Shown: piece by piece, positions 51,645 through 58,387 of the stretch
Layout of the letters: the number at the start of each line of letters is the position of its first letter
Numbering within the stretch: the stretch's first letter is position 1
DNA from: Allolucifera butyrica
Lineage (GTDB): Bacteria > Bacillota > Negativicutes > Sporomusales > UPPP01
Reading direction: 5' to 3'
Assembly (NCBI RefSeq): GCF_900476375.1
Contig: NZ_UPPP01000116.1
Coordinates: 1 to 64,000, forward strand
Length of the DNA stretch: 64,000 nt
Notes under the pieces: generated by a model
Told to the model about the DNA's origin: nothing
Seen by the model: the letters and a program-made list of their open reading frames with translations, nothing else
Databases searched by the model: none
Made by a program: the position numbers and the translations under genes

Positions 51645-52922
51645 ATGAAAAAAAGTTTAATTATCACTCTGGCATTGGTTTTCGTACTTGGCATCGCCGG
51701 TACTGCCTTTGCTGCCAATCCTTTCGTAGACGTTCCTGCGAAACACTGGGCTTATGGCGCAGTTGCCAAACTGGCTGCTGACGGCGTAATCGACGGTTAC
51801 GGCGACGGCACGTTCCGTGGCGACAAAACCCTGACCCGTTATGAAATGGCTCAAATCGTAGCTAAAGCTATGGCTAACCAAGATAAAGCCAGCGCTCAGG
51901 ACAAAGCTCTTATTGAGAAACTGTCCACAGAATTCTCGCAAGAACTTGACAACCTCGGCGTTCGCGTTTCCAACTTGGAAAACAAAGTTGACAACGTGAA
52001 ATGGGGCGGCGAAGTCCGTCTGCGTTATGATAGCCGGAGCCAAGCCGGTTCTAGCACTACTGCAGGCGCTCATAGCACTGCTGGCGATTCTTATGTTGAT
52101 ATGTGGGCTACGGCTCAAATCAACCCGGACTGGGTTGGCAAGGTTGAATACGAAGCTAACAGATTTACCAATACTGGTGCAGTTGATGCTACTGATCCTG
52201 CTACCAGAATCTATGCTCAGGGCAAGGCCTTTGGTGGTACTCTGACTCTTGGTAAATTCAACCCCTTTGCTGCTTATGGTCTGATTATCGATGATAACAT
52301 GACTGGTGCTCAATTCCAATTTGGTAATACTCTGAAAACCAGGATTGCTGTTGGTCGTTTGGCCGATTCTACCACTGCTTTGGGCTTCCCGCAATTTGGT
52401 AACTATGCTACCAACGCTGCAGCAGTTAACTATCCTAGCTACCGTGCTGTTGAATTTGATCTTGCAGCTTCTCCTGTTACCAATATTAAAGCTGCTTATC
52501 ATCGTGTAGGCGGATATAGCGTTACTGGTGCTGCTCCCTATGACAAAACTGCTAACTACCTTGAAGCCGGTTTTGACACCAAGTTGGCTGATGACTGGAG
52601 CTTTATGGCTGATTATGCTAAATCCAACATTGACATTGCTAATCAAAGCAATAAAGGTTACTTCACTCAATTGCAATACAAAGCTGCCGATGTGAAAACC
52701 GTTGGTTCCTATGATATTTTTGCCAACTACCGTAAGATTCCTCTAAACTCTGAAATCGACTCCACTTGGGACTATGCTCGTGACATTAAGGGGGTTCAAT
52801 TAGGCTTCGATTATGTGCCGATGCTGAACACCAAATTCCAGGCTTTCTACCTGAAAGGCAAGACTATTACCGACAATAACGACGCTAATGTCTTCCGTGC
52901 TCAGGTTGAATTCTTCTTCTAA
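51645..52922 (+). CDS. OmpM-type SLH-domain outer membrane porin, copy 2
   Basis: This 425-residue paralogue of the protein at 49633 has a signal peptide (1-23), one SLH domain (about 25-80; FVDVPAKHWAYGAVAKLAADGVIDGYGDGTFRGDKTLTRYEMAQIV), a coiled coil (LIEKLSTEFSQELDNLGVRVSNLENKVDNV) and a barrel (about 118-425) ending in FRAQVEFFF. Codon choice in the barrel region (many GCT, GGT, ACT, AAC, GTT codons) differs from the neighbours and is typical of very highly expressed proteins. ATG 51645 follows GGGAGG. It has a long leader and a strong terminator, so it is a single-gene unit, probably a major OM protein. Confidence 0.94.
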   Translation: MKKSLIITLALVFVLGIAGTAFAANPFVDVPAKHWAYGAVAKLAADGVIDGYGDGTFRGDKTLTRYEMAQIVAKAMANQDKASAQDKALIEKLSTEFSQELDNLGVRVSNLENKVDNVKWGGEVRLRYDSRSQAGSSTTAGAHSTAGDSYVDMWATAQINPDWVGKVEYEANRFTNTGAVDATDPATRIYAQGKAFGGTLTLGKFNPFAAYGLIIDDNMTGAQFQFGNTLKTRIAVGRLADSTTALGFPQFGNYATNAAAVNYPSYRAVEFDLAASPVTNIKAAYHRVGGYSVTGAAPYDKTANYLEAGFDTKLADDWSFMADYAKSNIDIANQSNKGYFTQLQYKAADVKTVGSYDIFANYRKIPLNSEIDSTWDYARDIKGVQLGFDYVPMLNTKFQAFYLKGKTITDNNDANVFRAQVEFFF

Positions 52923-52932
52923 ACACAACAAG

Positions 52933-52965
52933 AAAAACCCGCTAACTTCAGTTAGCGGGTTTTTT
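52933..52965 (+). terminator. Strong intrinsic terminator after ompM copy 2
   Basis: A 14-bp stem AAAAACCCGCTAAC / GTTAGCGGGTTTTT (52933-52946, 52951-52964) with a TTCA loop. Confidence 0.93.
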
Positions 52966-53050
52966 GTTGCCTTGGTTCCTGTATTTCTTTACTTTATTAT
53001 ATTACCGGAGATATGGGTGGGCACGGTTAATGGGCGAGTTCGTGAATGCG

Positions 53051-53098
53051 GGATTGCTTCACTTCGTTCGCAATGATAAACTACGTAACGGTGTCATT
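53051..53098. repeat. Left part of a palindromic repeat split by the IS
   Basis: This segment matches the left 48 bases of the copy at 26243, ending GTGTCATT. The remainder of the unit resumes at 54595. Confidence 0.85.
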
Positions 53099-53189
53099 AT
53101 CAAGAAAAGCCCCCTTAAAAAGGGCATAAGAAAACAAAGCTAGGTTGAACTAGTAATTATTAATGAGATATTCGTTTTATTAATCCACG

Positions 53190-54361
53190 TTAGATGCTCT
53201 CAGATATGTGTACCCTTCTATTCGCGGCATAGTCGTAGTCATATAGAGTTCCATTTTTCAACATAGCGTAAATAGTTACCAGCAACTTACGTGATACAGC
53301 GATGGTGGCCTTCTTGGTTCCTAACCGTGGTTTTCTACTCCAGAACCACGAATTGAGTTGGTTTTTTCTCGTTCTTGAAATGACCCATGCACATTGACAA
53401 AGTAATCTTTTTATATAGGGATTTCCTGGCATGACCCGCGTTTGTTTTTTTTACCTGCACTTTCGCAGTTGCGCGGTGACAAACCAGCCCAGGAAGCAAG
53501 ATGCTCTGACGATGCAAACTTTGACATGTCAACACCAATTTCCGCTAGCAATCCAAGGGCTGTAACATCGCTAATTCCGGGAATCGACGTGAGTTGGTTA
53601 AGTTGTTTCTGATATGGTTCAATCAACTGGCAGGTATCTTTCAATAAGTTCTTTAGAAGTTCATCTAAAGAATCTAAATGCCGTAAATGGTGAGCCAAAA
53701 GATTACGTTGCTCTTTGCTAAGTGTACCGTTTACCGCCAGAGCTATTTCCTCCGGAGAATGTTTAGTCGTTCCTTTAATGAGGCTAACTATCTGTGGCAA
53801 GCTAATCTGACCATGTTTAACGAGGTGTTTTAAAATATTACGCCCCGTCACTCCAAGGATATCACTTAACACGGTAGACAATTTAAAACCTCTTGATTGC
53901 AAAAAACGCTCAATTCGATTCACTAAAGCGGCTCTGTCATCACTTAGGTTTTTGTATGTTCGTGTATATTCACGAAAGGTACGGAAGAACTTATCAGGAA
54001 CAAAACTAGCTTTTAAAAGACCATGTCTGAGTAAATCGGCAATCCATTGGGAGTCTTTAATATCCGTCTTTCGTCCAGGCATATTTTTCATATATCTGGC
54101 ATTGACAAGATAAATTTGGATTCCATACTCTTCTAGAACTTCGTAAATGGGTTGCCAATACACACCGGTACTTTCCATTGCCACGTGAGTGCAAGCATTG
54201 TCGCTAAGCCATCGAACGAGATTCATAAGATCATTACGCAGGGTAGAAAATTTACGTAGTTCGCTTTCTGGTTCTTCGTGAACATCGCCTTTGAGTATGC
54301 AGGCTTGGACAGTGTCTTTATGAACATCAAGACCGCAGCAACAAGAATAAAGAGTTTCCAT
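53190..54361 (-). pseudogene. IS110-family transposase with a -1 frameshift
   Basis: The N-terminal part has the DEDD RuvC-like catalytic pattern (GLDVHKDTVQACIL, MESTGVYW, GRKTDIKDSQWIADLLRHG) and the C-terminal Tnp_20 part (LTSIPGISDVTALGLLAEIG, ASWAGLSPRNCESAGKK). The reading frame then stops at 53411, while the expected continuation (PGNPYIKRLLCQCAWVISRTR to RRVHISESI) is in the -1 frame, ending at 53190. The switch maps to a run of eight A bases (53445-53452 as T on the + strand) that forms A AAA AAC in frame. It may be a dead gene or use ribosomal frameshifting. ATG 54361 or GTG 54370 starts it. Confidence 0.85.
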
Positions 54362-54399
54362 AAACATCACATCCTACTTGAATATTGGAAGAGAACAAT

Positions 54400-54594
54400 T
54401 GGGACTGACCGAAATCTTTATGAAGATTATCAACCGCAGTAAAACTGGCAATTGTCTGTACTCAAGGTCAGTCCTAGTTACGTTGCGAAACGAGGTTTAA
54501 ACCATCAGAATGACAACAACCTATTTGTTCTCTATTCCAATTATCCCCAAGTTGCTGGCTTTTCAGTTCTGTCTATGAAATCTTTTCATGTTCG
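54400..54594 (-). ncRNA. Candidate bridge RNA region of the IS110 element
   Basis: The non-coding end upstream of the transposase contains GGACTGACC / GGTCAGTCC (54402-54410, 54466-54474), a 9-bp stem, and short segments that match the element's target and ends: CGTTGCGAA (54481-54489) equals the right junction, AATGACA (54509-54515) is the complement of the left flank TGTCATT, and ATTATCAA (54426-54433) equals the left junction 53096-53103. IS110 elements encode a bridge RNA in such a place. Boundaries are approximate. Confidence 0.45.
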
Positions 54595-54626
54595 TTGCGA
54601 ACGTAACGAAGTGGAGTGCGGCAATC
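54595..54626. repeat. Right part of the palindromic repeat split by the IS
   Basis: TTGCGAACGTAACGAAGTGG and the following GGAGTGCGGCAATC-type end restore the unit interrupted at 53098. Confidence 0.85.
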
Positions 54627-54749
54627 TTGAGCTTTTTGATTTAATATGAACCGCAATAAAGACAGAATTATACTTTTCTTGTTGATGAATGATCCCGTTT
54701 CCCGTAGAATAAAATAAGGCTATAACGAGACAGAGAATGAGGGGAACCG

Positions 54750-55670
54750 ATGCAAAGCATAGAATTGGTTAAAGAATTAAGAGAATTGAGAAAATCGCTG
54801 CTGTTGCGTCAGTGCGCCGCTTTTATCGAATGCCTGCGGCCCAGGCAATGGAGCAAGAACGGCCTGGTATTTGCCGCTCTGCTCTTTTCCATTGCCCAGG
54901 TTTCATTGGTGCAGTGGCTGGATGCCGCCATGGCATTTCTTCTTTTTTGTTTGGTTTCCGGCGGCGTATACGTCATCAATGACTATATCGATCGGGAAAA
55001 GGACCGGCTGCACCCGGACAAGGCGAAACGGCCCATCGCTTCGGGACGGCTGCATCCGCGCGCCGGGTTGGGCGGCGGAATTCTTATTTTGCTGATAGCA
55101 ATCGGGCTATCCTTCTACAAGGATACCGCTTTTGGCGGGATCGTGCTGCTCTATTTTATGAGTAGTCTGGCCTATTCCGTATGGCTTAAACATTTAATCA
55201 TTATTGATGTCATGACCATTGCCGGAGGTTTTGTCCTGCGGGCGGTAGCCGGCGGGATTGTGATTGACCGTCTCGTTACAGCTTGGTTTGCCTTGTGTAC
55301 GTTGCTGCTGGCGCTCTTTTTGGCCATTGGCAAACGGCGGCAGGAAGTATTCCTGCTGGCGGACAGCCGCGGCGGCCATCGTCAGGTTTTACAGGATTAC
55401 TCTATAGAATTTCTCGATCAACTCAATGGCATTGTGACAACCGCCGTCATTATGAGCTATGCTTTGTATACCATTTCCGGCGGCAAACCGGTTGAACTTA
55501 TGGGTACGGTCCCGTTTGTTATTTACGGCATGTTCCGTTATCTTTATCTGGTGCATAGCCGGAATCAGGGCGGGGCGCCGGAAAAAGTACTGTTCGAAGA
55601 CCGGCCGCTGCTGGCCGCCGTTCTCCTCTGGGCGGTCAGTGTAGCGGGAATTCAATATATATGGGGCTAA
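54750..55670 (+). CDS. UbiA-family prenyltransferase (decaprenyl-phosphate phosphoribosyltransferase-like)
   Basis: This 306-residue enzyme has about eight membrane helices and the two aspartate motifs of the UbiA family: NDYIDREKDRLHPDKAKRPIASG (first) and a later block LFLAIGKRRQEV. These match the subgroup that moves phosphoribose onto decaprenyl phosphate, the first step to lipid-linked arabinofuranose in actinobacteria. No partner oxidase or reductase gene is nearby, so the product here is uncertain. ATG 54750 follows GAGGGG. Promoter-like TAGAAT lies at about 54704. Confidence 0.82.
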   Translation: MQSIELVKELRELRKSLLLRQCAAFIECLRPRQWSKNGLVFAALLFSIAQVSLVQWLDAAMAFLLFCLVSGGVYVINDYIDREKDRLHPDKAKRPIASGRLHPRAGLGGGILILLIAIGLSFYKDTAFGGIVLLYFMSSLAYSVWLKHLIIIDVMTIAGGFVLRAVAGGIVIDRLVTAWFALCTLLLALFLAIGKRRQEVFLLADSRGGHRQVLQDYSIEFLDQLNGIVTTAVIMSYALYTISGGKPVELMGTVPFVIYGMFRYLYLVHSRNQGGAPEKVLFEDRPLLAAVLLWAVSVAGIQYIWG

Positions 55671-55711
55671 TTTAGCATTAAAATAGTTGACGAAATTTAG
55701 GGCAACCAGAT

Positions 55712-55725
55712 TGACCAACTAGTCA
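55712..55725. promoter_or_regulatory. Operator-like palindrome TGACC-N4-AGTCA upstream of the CPBP protease gene (site 4 of 4)
   Basis: TTGACCAACTAGTCAA (55711-55726) contains the palindrome. TTGACC doubles as a -35 box with TAAAAT (55735-55740) 18 bases on, so a bound protein would cover the promoter. The core agrees with sites at 8123, 31223 and 49377. Confidence 0.55.
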
Positions 55726-55834
55726 AACTTGTTGTAAAATTAGAATAGAATTTGAAGGTTTAGAGTCATGGAGCGAAGGCAGCAGAACTGGACTGTTGGT
55801 GAATGGACGAGGCTCCGCTGAGGAGGAACAATTC

Positions 55835-56710
55835 TTGGGTTTTCTGGTTATTGGGATCGTTATTTTTTCCCTCTTTTTTACGGCCTGGATTTTTCCCTGG
55901 GTACAAACCGTACTGCTTTATGTGATACCATCTGTTGTCGAAAAAGATCCGGGCGGTGTTTTGGCCCGCCTCAGTATGCTGGTGATCTTGCTGTTGATTC
56001 TGAAAATTTATCCCCGCTTGAAGTTGCCGGGGATGAAGTTCGGAAAACCCAGCAAAAAGCGTCTGTATGTTTTCCTCTATGGAATGGGGATCGGCTCGGT
56101 TACCGTCGTCTCCTATTACATAATCAGAATCCTCTTGGGACAGGGGACAATGGAATGGCAGTGGCTATTCGGCGGAAACTTCTTGCGGACATTGGTCTGG
56201 TATTTGCTGGGCGCCGTGGCGATTGGCCTTCTGGAGGAATCGTTCTTTCGCGGTGTGGTTTATAATGCCTTTCGCTACGACCGGCGGACCAAACAATTTG
56301 CTGCCGTGCTGGCCAGCGCTTTTTTCGGCAGCATGCACTGGGTGGATTTTGACTGGCTGCTGCGCTGGGGGGAAGGACGGGAAAGCCTGTTTCTGACACT
56401 GGCCCGGATGCAGTACCTGAATGCCTATCACCTGGGTTTGTTTGCGCTAATTTCCGCGTTGGGTCTTTTGCTTATTTATATTTACAATCAGGCCGACAGT
56501 CTCTATGCGTCCGTCGGGTTTCACGCCGGGCTGGTGTTTGTGTCCCGGATCTGTCATAAAATTGCCGTGGCGGCGCCGGGCCATTCGATGAAAATTTTAG
56601 CCGTTTCTCCCGAAAATGCTCCTTATCTCCTGTTGGCGATGGCGATAGCCGCCATTTTGATTCATCGTTATAAGTTGACCTTTGCAGGCAGGATTTCCCA
56701 TAAGTTTTAA
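55835..56710 (+). CDS. CPBP family intramembrane glutamic endopeptidase
   Basis: This 291-residue membrane protein has about eight helices and the CPBP (CAAX/Abi) motifs: GLLEESFFRGVVYN (EExxxR), FFGSMHWVDFDW (second, with His) and a later VGFHAGLVFV (third His). Members process proteins inside the membrane; the substrate is unknown. TTG 55835 lies 8 bases after GAGGAGG; TTG 55796 would place that site inside the gene. It has its own operator-like site. The next gene starts 42 bases downstream. Confidence 0.88.
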   Translation: MGFLVIGIVIFSLFFTAWIFPWVQTVLLYVIPSVVEKDPGGVLARLSMLVILLLILKIYPRLKLPGMKFGKPSKKRLYVFLYGMGIGSVTVVSYYIIRILLGQGTMEWQWLFGGNFLRTLVWYLLGAVAIGLLEESFFRGVVYNAFRYDRRTKQFAAVLASAFFGSMHWVDFDWLLRWGEGRESLFLTLARMQYLNAYHLGLFALISALGLLLIYIYNQADSLYASVGFHAGLVFVSRICHKIAVAAPGHSMKILAVSPENAPYLLLAMAIAAILIHRYKLTFAGRISHKF

Positions 56711-56752
56711 GCAACGACGATATTACATAAAAATAATTTGGAGGTATTTACA

Positions 56753-57184
56753 ATGAAGAAACATATTGTTGCCGGTATTCTGATCCTTTGTTTGGTTTCG
56801 ATTGCCGCCGTCCCGGTGACCCAGGCATTTGGGCTGGGCGATATTTTGAAAGTTGGCGGTATAGGCATACTGGTTGATAAGTTTGCCGGCCCGCTCAATA
56901 GTTTTGTCAATACCTTAACCATGAACCATAACGCCGGCTCCGATTACGCCACCAAAGTAGTGCCGATTTTATCCATCGGCAGCGGCGGCTATATTGGCGC
57001 GGCCCAGGTTTCGGGGCCGCAGGACCAGGTTGACCGGGTAGCAGCCGTCTTCCAGATTGAAGGGAACTTCGGCGGCGATCAATTCCGGGTCAAAGCGCTG
57101 GTGCCCAGTGACAGCAAAAATCCGCTCAAACTTTCCCGCGTTCAGGGTGTAGGCGTTTCCGCCGTGATTGATGTCCGGATTTAA
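56753..57184 (+). CDS. Small secreted protein, unknown function
   Basis: I do not recognise a family. The 143-residue protein has a signal peptide (residues 1-25, ending TQAF) and a mature part starting GLGDILKVGGIGILVDKFAGPLNSFVNTLTMNHNAGSDYATKVVPILSIGSGGYIGAAQVSG, with a charged later half that alternates like beta strands and ends AVIDVRI. There are no cysteines in the mature part. ATG 56753 follows GGAGG. It follows the CPBP protease gene at 42 bases and is closed by a terminator, so it could be a partner or substrate of that protease. Confidence 0.75.
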   Translation: MKKHIVAGILILCLVSIAAVPVTQAFGLGDILKVGGIGILVDKFAGPLNSFVNTLTMNHNAGSDYATKVVPILSIGSGGYIGAAQVSGPQDQVDRVAAVFQIEGNFGGDQFRVKALVPSDSKNPLKLSRVQGVGVSAVIDVRI

Positions 57185-57197
57185 AAACGGGAAATCA

Positions 57198-57232
57198 ATC
57201 CTGCCTGCTTGGTCAGGCAGGATATTTCTCTT
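57198..57232 (+). terminator. Intrinsic terminator
   Basis: ATCCTGCCTG / CAGGCAGGAT (57198-57207, 57214-57223) is a perfect 10-bp stem followed by ATTTCTCTTT. Confidence 0.8.
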
Positions 57233-57283
57233 TAAACAGCGAATATAGCCGAAATAAGATGTACTAAAATAAGGAGGATTTTT

Positions 57284-58201
57284 ATGTTGCGTAAACTTCT
57301 GGCAGGCATGCTGCTGAGTTTGTTTTTATTTTCGTCGGTAGCGTCGGCCGCAGTCCCTCAGGACATGACGGCCATTGATAAATTAAGTGCTGTGGAGAAA
57401 ATCATCTATGGCACCGAACAGACCGGTTCATTGGTCGACCGTGTCGGCAAACTGGAAAAAGATGTGTATGGTACGGCAAGCAGTGATGCGCTGTTAACCA
57501 AAATTGACAAACTCTATTCCTACATAAGTGATAACTCCGCTGCGGCACCGTCTTTACTGCTGAAACTGAACGGCATCGAATGGAGTATCACCCATACAGT
57601 CACGGCGGATCCGGTTATGCTCCGGCTGGGCAACCTGGAAAGGTCCCTGGATGGGTCCGAGCAAAAAGGCAGTGTGGAAGACCGACTGACCAAGCTGATG
57701 AGCCTTGCCTATGCTGCAGGACAAATGGATGTTTCTTCAACGACCATAAATAAGGATTCGCTGATTAAAGTTCAAATGGTGACACCCCTCGATTCCCGTA
57801 CCAGCCGGGTGGGGGATCCGGTTGTTTTCCAGGCTGCCGAGGATGTATACGTAAACGGCATTCTGGTGATTGCCAAGGGAGCGCAAGGGACAGGCGCCAT
57901 CACCAAAGTGGAACACGCCCAGAATTTTGGCCGCGATGCGGTGCTTACAATATCCTACGATACAATCAAGGCTATTGACGGTACAGATCTGAATACGTTT
58001 ATGGGGGAAAAGGCCAAGGAACAAACCAAGTCGATGGTTACGGCTGCCGGAGCCTCCGTCGCCGGGATGGCAATCCTGGGTCCCATCGGCATCGTTGGCG
58101 GTGCCTTCGTTCACGGCAAGGAAATCACCATTCCGGCCGGGACGCAGTTATATATCCAGATGAAGGCGGATACTACCGTGTTCGGAATGAAAGGACAATA
58201 A
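57284..58201 (+). CDS. Secreted protein with E-x(3)-YG repeat motifs, unknown function
   Basis: This 305-residue protein has a signal peptide (1-23, ending ASAA). The first half has repeated units of the type LEK-x-YGT-x(4)-GSL-x(2)-RV-x-KLE: AVEKIIYGTEQTGSLVDRVGKLE, LEKDVYGTASSDALLTKIDKL and LERSLDGSEQKGSVEDRLTKL. The second half (about 165-305) is a beta-rich domain, VQMVTPLDSRTSRVGDPVVFQ, with a Gly/Ala-rich segment (MVTAAGASVAGMAILGPIGIVGGAF) and ITIPAGTQLYIQM; this part resembles domains of other exported proteins that set apart a limit on solute or metal exposure, but I cannot name it. ATG 57284 follows AAGGAGG. Confidence 0.75.
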   Translation: MLRKLLAGMLLSLFLFSSVASAAVPQDMTAIDKLSAVEKIIYGTEQTGSLVDRVGKLEKDVYGTASSDALLTKIDKLYSYISDNSAAAPSLLLKLNGIEWSITHTVTADPVMLRLGNLERSLDGSEQKGSVEDRLTKLMSLAYAAGQMDVSSTTINKDSLIKVQMVTPLDSRTSRVGDPVVFQAAEDVYVNGILVIAKGAQGTGAITKVEHAQNFGRDAVLTISYDTIKAIDGTDLNTFMGEKAKEQTKSMVTAAGASVAGMAILGPIGIVGGAFVHGKEITIPAGTQLYIQMKADTTVFGMKGQ

Positions 58202-58217
58202 GAATAAGAAGTAGTAC

Positions 58218-58242
58218 GAAAAGCTGCGTTACGCAGCTTTTC
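58218..58242 (+). terminator. Intrinsic terminator
   Basis: GAAAAGCTGCG / CGCAGCTTTTC form an 11-bp stem with a TTA loop. It works on both strands in principle. Confidence 0.75.
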
Positions 58243-58387
58243 TACATTTTCCCGTGAAGCCAGGGGCAGGAAAATGGCCGTATACGTAGAATAAATAAAA
58301 AAATTAGGGTAAAACTAGATTTGCTATATTTTTCCACTTTCATTTACGATCCGTATAGCGAAATTTCTGCAGATAGGGGTAAATCCA

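Larger units (their letters stand above)
53099..54594 (-). mobile_element. IS110-family insertion sequence
   Basis: The boundaries are read from the split repeat: the unit stops after 53098 and resumes at 54595, giving an element of about 1.5 kb (a shared TT makes the ends uncertain by two bases). This fits the IS110 family, which has no terminal inverted repeats, inserts site-specifically and often targets palindromic repeats. The transposase lies on the minus strand with 233 bases of non-coding DNA upstream of it and 91 bases downstream. The transposase gene has a frameshift. Confidence 0.88.

Noticed and set aside
53190-53432. The short frame at the IS end as a separate gene
   Set aside because: It is the C-terminal part of the IS110 transposase in the -1 frame.
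54681-54710. TTGTTG...TAGAAT upstream of the UbiA-family gene as a firm promoter
   Set aside because: The -35 box is weak and spacing is uncertain, so it was not listed as a separate feature.
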